NCBI RefSeq assembly: GCF_002775205.1
Contig: NC_036460.1
Location: forward strand, 18,132,402 to 18,196,401
Source: Xiphophorus maculatus
Lineage: Eukaryota > Chordata > Actinopteri > Cyprinodontiformes > Poeciliidae
Direction of reading: 5' to 3'
DNA: 64,000 nt
Of this stretch, positions 11,201 to 24,600 are shown in pieces (the first letter of the stretch is position 1; every line of letters begins with the position of its first letter). The notes beneath the pieces were generated by a model. The model was not told the DNA's origin, searched no databases, and saw only the letters and a list, made by a program, of their open reading frames with translations. Made by a program: the position numbers and the translations under genes.

Positions 11201-14200
11201 ATAGAATGTTTGAATCAATCTCTCCAGTCTGCAACAGACCAAGTCTTGGCTAAAGAAAACCTGCTAGCTCAGAAGGACACTGAAATTTCCCAGCAAAACG
11301 ATTCACTTCAAAACTTGAGGGCTGCTTCTGAAGAAGAAACATCAAGGCTGAGGGAGGAAATCCAGGATAAAGAGAAGGAGATGTGTTTCTTAAAAAATCA
11401 AAGTTCAGAGCAAACGGAGTCATTTCATAATGAGATAAATGATTTAAAGTCCCAAGTTGAATGTCTTATATCGTCATTGAGAGCAGCTGAGGAGAACTTG
11501 CAGTCGAAAGAGAATCAGTTTTCAGAGCAACAACAACAGAGCACTTGTCAAATAGAAACTCTGAAGATGCAGATGAATGCATGTCGAGATGAGGTAAAAA
11601 AGCTAAAAGCAGAAATTGATGCTAAGGAGGAGCAGATGGTTCAGCTGAAGACCGAAACATCAAATGAATCAAAGACCCTGGAGCAGGAGATTGACGCTCT
11701 AAATGAACATATAAAAAGCATCTCTAGTTCTCTGGAGACTGCTGAAAATCAAGTTAAAGCTAGGGAAGATCTCTTAGCAAAGCAAAAACAGGAAAGTTCT
11801 TTGCAGATCGAAGAATTAAGAAAACACAGAACAGTTCTTGAGCATGAGGTGAATCAATTGAAGCAAGACATTCAAATCAAAGTGGATGAAGTCAAAATGC
11901 TGAAAGATGATCACTGCAAGGAGTCGGGTGTCTTAAACAATGAGATCCAAACTCTGAAAGATCAAGTCCAATGTTTGAATGAATCCCTCAAGTCTACGAC
12001 AGACCAACTGCTGGCTAAAGAGAAGCTGTTGGTTCAGAAGGAAATGGAAATTTCTCAGCAGAAGGATTCACATCAGAACATCATGGCCACTTCTGAAGAA
12101 GAGAAGCAAAGACTTAAGGAAGTGATCCAGGCCAACGAGGAACAGATGAGACTCTTAAAAAGTCATAATGCTGAACAGACAAATGTTTTACATCAGGAGA
12201 TAAATGATTTGAAGTCTCAGGTTGAATGTCTTAGTTCCTCATTGAGGGCAGCTGAAGAGAACGTGCAGTCGAAGGAAAATGAGCTTGCTGAACAGCAGCA
12301 ACAGACCACTCAGCAAATCAAAACCCTTCAAATACAGATGAAAGCATCTCGAGATGAGCTAAAGAAGCTGAAAGTAGAGGTTGATGCTAAAGAGGAGCAG
12401 GTGGTTCAGCTAAAGACAGAGACGTCTACAAAATCAGAGTCACTGCAGCAGGAGATTGACGCTTTAAATGAGCAGATAAAAAACATCTCTAGTTCTCTGG
12501 AGATTGCTGAAAACCAAATTAAAGCCAAGGAAGATCTCTTAGCCAAACAAGAACAGGAAAGTTCTTTACAGATTGAAGAATTGAGAAAACACAGAACAGT
12601 TCTTGAGGAGGAGGTGAATCATCTGAAGCAAAATATTAAATCTAAAGAGGATGAAGTCCAAACATTGAAAACTGATCACTGGAAGGAGTCGGAGGACTTA
12701 AACATTAAGATGCAAGCTCTAAAGAATCAGATAGAATGTTTGAATGAATCTCTACAGTCTGCAACATACCAGGTCTTGGCTAAAGAAAACCTGCTAGCTC
12801 AGAAAGACACTGAAATTTCCCAGCAGAACGATTCACTTCAAAACTTGAGGGCTGCTTCTGAAGAAGAAACATCAAGGCTGAGGGAAGAGATCCAAGCTAA
12901 ACAAGAGCAACTTGTCAACCTTAAAGAAGAAGGTGCCACACAGTCAGATATGCTTCAGCAGGAAATTAAAAGTTTGCAAACACAACTGGATGATATGGCC
13001 AAAACAAAGAAAATCAGTGAAGAAGAGCTGCAGACTCAGAAGGTGGTTCTTCAGCAACAACTGTCGGCTTTTGAGGAAGAACTGAGGATGCTGAGAAGTG
13101 AGAGTCAATCCAAGGAAGAACAGATGGAGCTGCTGAAGGCTGAAAACGCAAAGCAGTTGAACTCGCTAAATCAAGAGATCGAAAGTTTAAACAAACAGGT
13201 GGAAACTCTCAGTGCCTTGATTAGAAAGACGGAAGAAGAAATCCACTCCCGTGAAGATCTTTTGGCTAAGCAACAAAAAGAAAACGCAGAACAGAGTCAA
13301 GAACTTGAGAGCTTACATGAGAATGTCCAACAGTTAAATAAACAGCTAGAACAACTTCACTCGCATGAAGAGGAGATTGAAAAATTAAAAGGATCCCAGG
13401 CTGAGAAAGAAAATGACCTCCTTGAAGCTGAAAGGAAGCTTCAGGATCTGCAGGCAGAGTTGTCAGAAGCAAGGATGCTCATTGCTGACAAAGATCAAAA
13501 TCTTAACACCTTGAATCAGGAGGTTGTGCTTCAAGTTAGTTTGTTGCAAACAGCAAAAGAAGAGGCTGAGGCTAGTGAGAAAATCGTGGCTGAGTTAAAG
13601 CTGGAGAACTCCAAGCAGAAAGATGTTCTTCAAGATGAGATACAGGAGCTTAAAGGAGAGTTGGAAACAATTTCTCAAAGACTTTGTGCCAAAGAGCAGA
13701 AATTACTTGAAACTCAGCAGGAGTCTGTAGAACTGGTGAACAATCTCCAGCAGCAGCTTCTCTTGGTAAAGGCAGAGCTTGACAACCAAAAAGAGGCCCT
13801 ATCTGCAAGTCTTCAAACAAAAGACGCTGCTCAGGCCTTACAGTTGACCACGCTGAAGGAAAAGGAGGTTCTTTTACAAGAAAACGAAGCACTCATGTCC
13901 AAGATAATTCAAGTAGAGAGGGACCAAAGAGCTCTGGAGAAACGGGTTGAAGATGCAGTCATTGAGAAAGACAGGCTTGCTCAAGTCAATCAGGCCATGG
14001 AGAGGAAAAATGTTGCCTCTTGTAAAGTGGAGGCTGATTTGCAAAAAGAGCTTGAAATTCTGAAAATGGCAAAAGAGCAACTTTTGAAGCGGAGAGAAAA
14101 AGCAGAAGAACTTGAGCTCATCAATGGAGAGCTGAAGCAACAACTTGCAGCAAAAACAGAGGCTGCTGAACACTACAAGGCTCAGGTTGGTTCAATGTAA

Positions 14201-17200
14201 CTGCTTTAAAAATTTCAAGTTGAATTTCTTAGTTGTTTTGTTTTGCTGTTTGTGTCATACCAAGGTGTCTGTTTGGTCATTTCAATCCCACAGATGGAGA
14301 AAGCTGTAAGCCATTACAACAGCAAGAAGCAGCTTCTCCAGAAAAGCGAAGAGGGAAACATTGAGCTTAAACAGGCTCTAGAGGATAAAGACAACAAACT
14401 CAAAGCAATTCTCCAGGATAATCAGATACTCCATCTTGACTTGGAGAAAGTCCAGACCAATGAGAAAAAACTCAAGGGTCAAGTTGCCAGTTTAGAGGCA
14501 CAGGTTGGTACTACACATTAAGTTAAGATACAAAACAATCACACCTTATGCTCTTGTGGTCTCTTGTGGCATCATCATCTTTTCATCCATAGCTGGCTTA
14601 TGCTGATCAAGTCCTGAGAACACAGAATAAGATCCATGGTGACGGAGGTGGTCCGACAGAGTCTGCTTACCTAGAGGTTCCCAGGAAGACGCGCTTGGGT
14701 TTTAGCACTACAGCACAGGTGAAGAGGTCCATGAGCTCGGACAGTCTGGACCAAAGCTCACTGGAGGACTCTCTTAACACTACAAGGTAACCTCTAAATT
14801 ATGAGTCAATAATTGTAAACCTTAAACAGAGTGGAAATGTTATAGATAATGGGTCCATTGCAGTCCTAAAATGTCTGATACTATGAAATGTAGTTTCACT
14901 ATCTTCCAGGTTTGGAAATGATTGGGTAATAACACAAAATTTGGAAAAATGTTTTGTTTTTCCACACTGTTTTTTATATTACTGAATAAATGCAGTAGTA
15001 TTCACTCTGATTTATTGATATGTCATGTATTCTCTGGTTTGTCTTAAAACACCTTGATCAGTTTATGGTTTTTGACTTATTGAATAAACACTAATTAAAA
15101 AATCTAGAAGGTCTATTTTACCACACATTTAGTCTCTATAGATGGCTTTAAATTTAAGTTGAACTGTACTTAAACTAGATATAAAATGCCAAATGAGTAT
15201 TGGAATTACTTTACTAAACAAACAAAAATAAATGTACTAAAGTTAGCAAATTGTGCTTTGAATAATCACATTTGGTATGGATGTTCCATATCTTATTTAA
15301 CAAGTCCAAGGTTAGACTTTAAAGTAAAGGGGATCAAAGTTGGGGCAATCTACTAATCAAGAATTACATTAAACATTTTGTTCTCAAGCTGTCAGAACAT
15401 TACAAAAATTATGAAAAAAATGTAGAAATGTTTGGAATTCTGCAATAAAAATGTTATTTTGTTAAATGTTTTTCTTTTTTAGGGTTTTCTGCAAAGAAAG
15501 TGGTAAAAACAGGTTAGAAATGTACAACCAGTTAAGAAATAAAATGCAATAGGTTCTCCTATTGCATTTTTAGTCCTGTATTTTAGTCTGTGACTGATCC
15601 TACGAGAATATCAAGGGATCAAATTCCATGATTTTCTCTTCTGTTTTTTTTTCTTCTTTTTCTTTATAGGAAACTGTCTGCACCTGGAGAATCAAGCACT
15701 CCGCTAGTTCGAAGCTCAGAACGTTTGGCAGCCAAACGTCGGGGCCTTCAGGCAGAGTCACTGGAAACTCTGTATTTTACACCCATCAACACCAAACGAA
15801 CTAGAAGGTAGGTTTAAGCTGTAATGAACATTACAGTGCTTGTATTAATAGGCCCTAAACTGTTTTCTGTATGAGAAATTAGACATTTTCATAAAATATA
15901 ATTGAATTTACTAGTTATATTAAAGTATATTAGCTTAGCCTTTATCACTTTATTTCCATTAAAAGTAGCATTAGCAAAGTCAGAAGGTTTGCACCAGTTA
16001 TCTGAGCTTTTCAGGGAGAAACCGTTCACTGCCGCTTGTCTTTGCCTGAACACATGAGACAGTTTTTGTAACATCCATGTTTTCATTTGAAGAAACTTGG
16101 AGGACTTGCATGATTTAACTGGTCTTGATCTCCATGCCTGAATACATGGGAGGAAAAATGAATAAATGTTGTTTCATTCCTAGGAATGACAAACAAAGTG
16201 ATGATTCTGATATAGAGCTGGACTCGACCCGAAAAAATCCAACTTCATCTGTAAAGAGACGCAGAACCACACAGGTCATAAATATCACTATGTCCAAGGT
16301 AGAGGAAAAGTCTTTGCTCTTAAATATTATGTCCACCCTGAGATTCTGCTGTAGTTTTGAGTCTCTTGCTTGTTTTCCATCTCTAGAAAACTCCAGGTTG
16401 CAGTGAAGATGAGACCTTTTACAGCCTGCATTCAGCTCGCTCCCAACCAAACCTCACCGGTGCTCATGCTGCACAACCCATGTCTTTGGACATGTTTAAT
16501 GCACCAGCTGACAAGACGAAAGCTGCCAGTGATCAGCTCATTGGCCTTCCAGGCTACAGACGGAGCGCTGTCCATTCACACAGTAAGTTCATATCTATCA
16601 GATCTGCATGGTGTTCAGAAGGTCCTTAGTTTGAAACAAAATTTGATTAAATGTTATCTGCTAACTTTCTTGAACATGCTGCATCATCTAAGCAGTTGTC
16701 CTGTGTCGCCTTTCTTCCAGATACCAGTACATTCTGTGGGGGCGCAGAGAACGAGCCTGATGGTGGGCCTGAGGATTGGCTGAGGATCGCAGAGCTGCAG
16801 GCCAGGAACAAGGCCTGCCTCCCGCATCTGAAAAGTAGCTACCCTGTGGAATCAGAGGTGTGGAAAAACAAACAACCTTCCTGCAGTAGACTCTGAAATA
16901 GTATGAGAAGTAAAGTAAGTATTTGTAGCAAGTAGATTTTTCATGAGATCCCTCTTGTTGTGTTCGTGTAGACTGGCCAGGGCAGTGCCTTAATTTTCAC
17001 GGACGAAGAGCTTCGCACTGGGGACCCATCAGATACAATGAAACGGGCATCCATGATGCCAGGCCAACTGCAGGACTCCCTGGTCTCCCATCGCTACTCC
17101 CTCATGGGCCACACGGGGGTTAGTACTCGGTCCCATCGTCTGTCCTTGATGCCAGGCCAGCTGCAATCAAGACCATCCCTCTCCTCTCAACTGAGAAGCC

Positions 17201-20186
17201 CAAAGAATTCCAAGCAGTCATCATCAACATTATCTGTTCACCAGATTTCACCTGAGGTGGGTGTGCAGCAGAATGTGCAGTAATGTTTTCTCAATTAATG
17301 TTTGAGCATAGTATTATTTAAAGTCAGGGCTAGTATTCTGCAAGTTTTAGATGTTTCCCTGAACCAACACACCTGAATCAAATTAATAGTTTATTAGTGG
17401 GGTTCTGTAGAGCTCGAATCTGCTTGTATAACATGAAAATAAAATTAAATGCTATTGGGTACATACATAGGTGCCGCGAACAGGATTTTCTTGTTTAATT
17501 TCGGATTTATTTTGAACTCTGACCTGGAATTTCTGATCTTGACTGTTTTTTATCCTGACTGATTATAAAACAAATCTTGCAATATTTATTTTGAAGGATA
17601 AATCTTGGAAATATGCGATGCAGTTTTTATTTGATGGATGATTGTTTTGAATCAAACAGGAAATGTTGGAATAACCCGGTTGATCCAATTTATGCATCAA
17701 ACTGAATGCCCCTGATCTTTGCTTGATTTTTAATTTTTTTAAAAATTAGATTGAAATCCTTTGTATTGTGTTGTAAATTAAAAGAAACCCTGCAGAAGTG
17801 AAAATTTTTGCATTTAGATCTCTGGATGAATGACCGAAATACAGATTTATCTATTAACATTGTCTTTAACCTATTAGTGTTAACCTATAAGATACTGTCT
17901 CTATCCTTGACAATTTTGAGTGTACTGTGCAAAATTTAACTGAACTATGGAAAAATATTGTTTTTTTTTTTTTTTGTTAAAACCAAAAATTTATGTTTCT
18001 TTATTTTTAATCTGAAGAAAAAGACAAGATCTAGCTGTTTCCCTCGTCCACTCACTCCCAAGAACAAGAATGTGAGCAGTGGACCATCCAGTGCTAATCT
18101 TCACCCCATCCTTAGTCCTGTGAGTAGAAACGTGAGTGGAACTGTCATGTTTCCTATTGTTATAGAGTATGGTGACTGTTATCTTTAAATTCATTTCAGG
18201 CCGATCGTCGGCAGTCTATGATGTTCACGATTGACAACACCCCAAAGAGCAACAACTACCTAAAGAAAGGGCTGAACAAACTGCGCAATTCCGCTCGAAA
18301 ATCTCCTGGAAAAGTTCTGAGAAAGTCACCGTCCCACAAAAATGCTCGAAAGGGTCTGGAAAACTCCCTTTCAGTAAATTCTCAAGCCTCAGTGGGACGA
18401 TCTGCGAAAGCTGGCAGCTTTAAGGCCCCACAGGTTACAGCTCAGGCACAGAGAGGATCTCAAGCCACTAGCAGGTCTGCAAAGTCTCCTGGACTCACTG
18501 CTAGTGCTCGCAAGGTAAACATGCACAAACACAATGCATAAAACCACCATCTGTTCAGACAGCTGGTGTTGCAGTTGTTTCAGCTAGAAACCTGTTAATT
18601 GTCCTTACAACTTTATGTTCTGGAATGTGCAGGGCCTTGATTGTGTTTCGTATCATTTTACATGTTTGAGCAAAAAAAAAAAAGTATATATACGGTATTT
18701 ATTCCCTGAACTTGACAGTTCTCCTGACTTGTCCATTTTTCCTCATCTGTACAGTCACTGTACTGTAGTCCATGACTACAGTACAGTCATGGACGAAGCC
18801 GTGTATTTTTTTAATATCTCAGATACGCCTGTTAGATCTGATTTATTACATAAGGTGTGGATGAAGACGCAGCTGATTTGCAAATGTGTGCTGTGAAGAA
18901 TAATTCTGTTTTAGAGGCTGAATAATTTTGAGACAATCACATATTGACATTTATAAAGTAGATGCTTCTTACTTTAACTAATGAGAAAATCACATCTACT
19001 GCAGCAACAAGTACAGCAAGAACTTTAACTCAGATTTGATGTCTTGTCTAACTGGTTTACGAGCTGCATTCCTCTCAAACAAGCTTTCCCTGCTGTTTTG
19101 AAACGGTTTTACTTTCCAGCAAAAGCAAAACAATCCACTTTATTCTTTGTAATTTATGCATGTTGTATTATATTCACTGAGTTGATGATTTACAGTAACT
19201 ACTGAAACAAAGTACCATAGAGAAAGTTTTGTCACTAATTTTCAGTAATTGCAAATTTAAAACTTTTTTCAGAAGCAAGACTCTGTAAAGGAAGAGAAGG
19301 TTTTCTGAGACCCAAGAAGGTTCAAATATATATTTAGTTTTTCTCATGGGTGGCTCTCACACTGGGCTTAGAGGTGATACTACCTAATAGGAACACGGGG
19401 TCCACACTTCTCTTACTGTTATTTTACTAACACAGGGTTTCTGCAAGACCTTAAGTTTTTTCTTAATATGCAGCCTTAAAAATGTTTATATACCCTATAT
19501 GAAATATCAAAAAGTTTAACATTTGAAAATGTGTTGTTTTTTTTAAAGAGTTGCACTGTTTTGTTAAAGTGTTGTGTTGTGAATTGTAGTTCTTGTTGAG
19601 GAATTTATTTATTTTACAAAACTTCATGATGCATAATACAAGAATAAATGAACCCTTTTGAAATTAATTCATACTTTTACACTTTTGCTTTTTCTGCAAA
19701 ACTTCAAAGTTTGTCTGCTCTTGAACCTTACTTGCAGTATAGTTAGTTTACTTATGTAATGTCATTTTTGATATACTCTCTCTTTTGTCGTTTTGGGAAT
19801 ATATTTGTTTAAATAAAGGGGTTTTGGTAATTGGCTGAAATCTGCCAATCACTGTCCAAGACGATAGTTGACAAAGTTTGGTGGTCAAGATGTAATGAAA
19901 TACTTGGGTCACATGCTGCAAAACACCAATTCAATTTAACAAACATTAGTTTACCTTGTTCTTAACAAAGTTAAATATATTTTCAATATTCAGATAGATT
20001 TTTTCTTTTAAATTATTACTATTGTGAAAGTTAAAGTCTGGCTGAAACTTGCAGGAACTCTGTTGTATAGGTGTTTGAATTGTAGTAACATAATGTATTA
20101 ATTTTATGGAAATTTTCTTCTTTAGTAAAAACAAAAACTTTTTTTCTCTCCTTTCTCCACAGGTTATGAGAAGGATGAAGGTTTAA
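5278..20186 (+). CDS. numa1: Nuclear mitotic apparatus protein 1 (NuMA)
   Basis: Twenty-three coding exons in continuous phase: 5278-5313, 5401-5486, 6479-6552, 7034-7122, 7212-7286, 7395-7488, 7572-7737, 7867-8006, 8107-8218, 8368-8485, 8696-8836, 8922-9035, 9545-14185, 14294-14503, 14593-14786, 15670-15807, 16184-16298, 16387-16582, 16721-16857, 16972-17256, 18018-18119, 18200-18514 and 20163-20186. The product is about 2533 aa, against about 2115 in human. Residues 1-150 form the NuMA hook-type domain that binds dynein adaptors. The rod is a long coiled coil. The tail keeps ESLETLYFTPI, RRRTTQVINITMSK, the LGN-binding-like DETFYSLHSARSQ (about 2190-2200), GLPGYRR, IAELQARNKACLPHLK, SCFPRPLTP (a Cdk1-type TP at about 2400) and DRRQSMMFTIDNTPK. 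NuMA organises spindle poles and cortical dynein. A noncoding exon ends at 5022 and another begins at 5244. Confidence 0.95.
9545..14185 (+). other. numa1: Giant rod exon of numa1
   Basis: A single exon of 4641 bp (1547 codons, phase 0 at both ends) encodes most of the coiled-coil rod. Acceptor CACCAG precedes 9545 and donor GTTGGT follows 14185. A large central rod exon is also known in mammalian NUMA1. Here it is enlarged by the internal repeats at 10160-12964. The composition is very rich in E, Q, K and L. The start and end of the exon, outside the repeats, resemble ordinary NuMA rod (for example AKTEAAEHYKAQ at the end). Confidence 0.9.
10160..12964 (+). repeat. numa1: Eleven 255-bp (85-aa) coding repeats in numa1
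   Basis: Units begin at 10160, 10415, 10670, 10925, 11180, 11435, 11690, 11945, 12200, 12455 and 12710, each exactly 255 bp. A shortened unit of 71 codons starts at 12965. The shared pattern is I-x-x-L-x-x-Q-(I/V)-x-x-L-x-x-S-L, then a (K/R)E-x-LLA-like block, a S-x-E-E-x-LK block, a KEEQM-like block and S-LQQE. Units 3-5, 6-8 and 9-11 form three 765-bp blocks of high mutual similarity, each block being types A, B and C. The phase of 85 residues (12 heptads plus 1) implies one skip residue per unit. Confidence 0.9.
17312..17415. mobile_element. Fragment of hAT-like teleost MITE
   Basis: Contains TTTTAGATGTTTCCCTG then CCAACACACCTGAATCAAAT and GGTTCTGTAGAGCT in a numa1 intron. The same family recurs at 30757-30940 and at 33510-33600. 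This is one arm only. Confidence 0.45.
18757..18787. repeat. Perfect 13-bp hairpin in numa1 intron
   Basis: Left arm ACTGTACTGTAGT and right arm ACTACAGTACAGT with a 5-base loop. It is unrelated in sequence to the other hairpins in the window. Confidence 0.7.
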
Positions 20187-20343
20187 AGGCTTCAAGAGTG
20201 ACCATTATTATCATCTACTCCTACTATTTTTTTTATTTTTCTCTTCTTGCTTTTCACTAAAAGATTTCAATTTTTGTCCGTTAGGATTCTGTTTTAAACT
20301 ACCTTTTCTAATCTGATTTAATAGACCATTAAAATGCCTGTAA

Positions 20344-20364
20344 AATAAAGTATAATAAAATAAA
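20344..20364 (+). terminator. numa1: numa1 polyadenylation signals
   Basis: Three overlapping or adjacent AATAAA hexamers at 20344, 20354 and 20359, about 160-180 bases after the numa1 stop codon. Confidence 0.7.
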
Positions 20365-20369
20365 GTAAA

Positions 20370-21609
20370 AGTTGCAGTGCCCTTATTTCACCAGGAGTAA
20401 ATTTGGGGTTCAGGTTGGAATCTCTTTCATTTCAGTGAGCATGTTTGAAATATTTAAGCGTGGATTCAGAGAAGTGGAAAATCACTTGTGACTGTATTGT
20501 ACTACAAATTCATCTTGAAAGACTTGTTGAAATGACACAATCAAAAGCAAATGCATTGCTCACATGAATGCTTTTTAAAATAATTTATTTAATCTCGCCT
20601 AATATTTACATTGAAATGTATGTAAAACAATTATATTATGGAAGGGGGTTTCTGTAAAGGTGCTGATGACTACTAAGACAAATTAATGTATATCACTTAT
20701 GTCATTCATTCACCATAAACTAGATTTTACTTTATGGGAAGATCTTCCACCTATGTCAAAGGACCAAAGCACTATTAATTTTACTGTTTACCAGCAGCTT
20801 AACAATTGACAAAACTGGATTAAGTCATGTTTATGTGTTCGCCAAACTCATTACTTCTGCACTGTTGTTGAGAGGTGAAGCAATACGGCGCATTCTCCAG
20901 GCTAGCTAGAACATTCTTGGATCATAAACTGTCGGTGCACTTCCGGTATAGAGCCCCAACCTTCAGTATAAGAGCTAAATGTTAGAGCGTTAATAATGTG
21001 ACCTGAAAATCAACTTGTGGTGGGTCTGACTAAGATAAAAAAGAACTATGTACTTTAATATAAGCTAGAGATAAAATAATTACTGACAACAGTAATGGCT
21101 CCATCTACAGATTCAAGTTAGGATCCTGACTGGGCCAGTCAAAAGGATTACTTATTCTTTTTAAATAAAGAAATAATTCTAAAATAAAAAAAGTGATAAA
21201 CTTAAAGATTACAGCATGATTCTGCTAGGAGCATGAAAATTTAACATTATACAAGAATAAGACAAGAAAATGAACAAAACAGCACCAGGTTTAAGTGATC
21301 TTGAACCTGAACTGAAGCTCTTATTCTGAAAATTAAGAGCCGGAAATTGTTCAGATGACGAAAGAAAATGATCTGGAACTGAAAGTTAGACACGGCTCTA
21401 GTCATAACCTTTTAAGTTTTAGCCTGTTTTGTCTGTATTATTTGCTAATGGAAGTGCATTTATTATACACCCCGTCGCCTTAGCACCGCTCGGTGTTGAG
21501 GTAAATACAGCAGAGAGGTTTCCAGACTGTAAAGTGAGGTAAACCGGGTGTTTTCAGTTTCATTTCCGCCCGTCTTAAACTCACCTGGCAAATACTACAA
21601 CCAAGAATC
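20370..21609. other. Spacer between numa1 and the NLR-like gene
   Basis: No coding exon seen. The last few hundred bases presumably hold the promoter and 5' UTR of the NLR-like gene. I could not pick out a convincing TATA box or CpG island. Confidence 0.5.
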
Positions 21610-24600
21610 ATGGACTCAGAAAAGTAGGTTGTGTTATGTGTATAAAGCAAATATTGAAGTTTGTTTTTAATTTTTTGGTATGAAACATTTCTTACATGTA
21701 ACGTAGTTCTACTTGTAAGCACCACTGTTACACAGTTTTAGCTTCTGCTAAAAAAAACCAAATCATTTGATCTGATTTGGCTGAAAGTACTTGATGATTT
21801 GGAATAGTTTTATAATTGTTGTTAATATGGTTGCATAAATGTTATCGCATTAGTTACAGTGCTTTGTAAAAGTATTATAGCACAGATATTACATGTCGTT
21901 CACACGCTCCTACTAAAAACTGCAACGTGTGGCGTGCTTTTATATCCACGCCCCCTTGCTCTTATAGCCATAAATAAAGTATATTAAAGCTTTTTTTTTA
22001 TTTCCACAGCAACCAAGCCGCAGGAAGTGATGTGGAATCGGACAATGAGACCTATGAGAGGCCCCCGTCCAGTTATGGTTCGATGAAGAGTGAATGTGAT
22101 GAGATGGAGAAGAGCGACGAGGAGGAGGAAGGAGGGGAAGGAATTGCTGAAGTGGTGTGTTTTGCAGCACCGGATCCTCCTGCTCCTCCAGTTGTTGGGT
22201 AATTTTGCACATAGTTGCACATTGTCCCAACTTGTCTGTGTCTTCTATGCATTTTGGTGCTTCAGAATCAGATTAGTTCTGTACTGACCTTTGCTTTGCT
22301 ATGTGTTTGGGCTGGTTTAACCTCATATCGGATTATAATGGTGTGAAGTTATATTACACCTTCTGATTGTATCACTACGTGGGAGAAAATATTTGCCATG
22401 TTTACACAAACTAGTACACACTGTTCTTATTTCTTTTGATGGCTTTTACTTTTAAAGTTAATTATATACACCGATCAGATGTATCATGACATTCTGACTA
22501 CGACTACATGGCTTCTTTGCTTTGGCCCCCAAAGCAGCTTCACCCAGTGAACAATGAGCTCCACTAGACCCTCAAAGAAGTTCTGTGGAGTCTTGTAGAA
22601 ATATGTTTACAGCAAATCCTTGAACTCTTTTAAACCGTGAGCTGAGACTTCCATGAATCAGACTTGTTTTAAGCTCATCACTAACCTTTATCTGACCCCT
22701 TTCTAACAGCAGTTTAAGTTGCACTAGATTACTTGTTGTGTCAGATCACACATTGCAACCTTCACATCCCGTTTACATCAGTGAGCCTTGGCTACGTAAA
22801 GCCCTCTGATCTGTTTTACTGCTATTCCTGTCATTGATTGTGTAGGATAGCCCCTGGTGGCTGAGAGCATTCCTTCAGAGCTTTTCTGATGTGCTCTAAC
22901 TGGTTGTCGAATCATCACTATTTACCTCTTACCAAACTCACTCAAATCTTTAAGCTTGAACATTTTTACTCCTAGGTTCTATGTTAAAGAGATACACATT
23001 ATTAGCAAGTAATCATAATGTTATACCTGATCGGTGTATAAGGTTTATACATTTCTATCATGCTTTTTTCAAAACAAATGCATAAAATTAACATTTTAGC
23101 AAAGGTGAAACATCTAAGCAATAACATATAGATCCTCTGATCCAGTAGAGTTGTGTAGACATTCAGTTCTTCAGGATATGAAAACTCAGTGGTGATTTCT
23201 TTGAGGTTTGTGCTCTCTCTTGGATCTGTTGTCAGTCCAAAGTTTATTGTTGGGTTTTACATTAAGAAGCTTTCCTCTTATTAAACGGGCCCACTGCAAT
23301 CCCTTCATCTTTGTCCCTGATACTGACCAAATGCATGTAAATGCCTGAATTCAAAGAAAGTTACAAGAAAAAAATTTTCTCGCATTTAGCAGATAGAAGT
23401 AATTTCTGTCATTCTAACTGACTGAAAACAAGAGAAGTTCGGTCTTATTTAACTTCAGACAGTGAGAAAAAAATGTGTTTGTCTCTTTCAGGGCTGTGTA
23501 ATTTTATCGATCCTATGATATTTATCGATATTTCTTTCCTCAAAAAGTATAGATTTTTCAACCGCGAGTATCGATACATTAACTATAAAAGCAGCAAAAG
23601 TCTAAAGAAAAACTCTGAAAGACCTCCAGAAAGTCAGACAAACTACTAACTGCATCCCTGGATTCAGCCTTGATACATTCAAGCAAAATGTACTAGTAGA
23701 TTGATTTAAAACTTTTGCACAACAAAGGTTTTGCCTTTTTAATGTTGAAGAAACCTCTGGTTTCTTTGATCCTTATAAGAGTTTTGTGTTAATCAGATGA
23801 ATATTTTGCAGGTCTCAGATGGGGCACTCTCTGTATACAGAGACACTCTGCACTGAAGCCACTGAGCAGACCAGGCCACCAGGAGGGCTGGTGATTGATG
23901 CCGGGTAAAGAAAACACAGACACACTACTATCATACAGATGGCTCGAATGTGGAGTTATCTATAACTTGACTTTCAAATGTGTTAATCAGAATAAATGTA
24001 TTTCTATTTTACACACACCGAAAAGTTTTAAATCAGTTAATTTTCTCTCTCAGCTCTGAAGAACTTGATGACATCGAAGATGCAGAATTGGATGACGACG
24101 ATGAACTTTTGACAACTTGTTCTCCTGAACCACCCGAGCCTCTTGAAATGGAAGGTTTGCCTCAGGAGGATGAGAGCAGCCAGCTAGGAAAACTAGACCC
24201 AGAATTGGATTTGCCTTATATATTCAAAGTTCGTACACATTTTTTCTACTGTTTGTTTTTGCTATCAAACAATAACCATCAGCTGTTTAAGATAAGGCTG
24301 CATTTTAAATTCATTTACCGGCTGATGATTTACACCTTCCTTACATCTTTTAACTAATTTTTCCAGTCGAGAGTTAAATTATTTGTACTCCTTGTATCTA
24401 AAAAGTTAACATTTGTCCATTTGTCTGTGTCTGAAGAGTATCCAGGAAGTTATATCCCGGCTCAACAACGATGAGATGTTCAAGTTTAAGATATGGTTTA
24501 AAAAATGGGAGCCGCTTGCCGTCTTGCAGGAAGTCCTGGACGGAGATGTTCTCGATTTTGTGGATAAGATCATTGAACTGTTTGGTAAGAAAACACTGCC

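Noticed and set aside
9689-14173. Several minus-strand open frames opposite the numa1 rod exon
   Set aside because: They are antisense shadows of a coding exon rich in GAA, CAG and AAG codons, which read as TTC, CTG and CTT on the other strand. They have no separate start context or family match.
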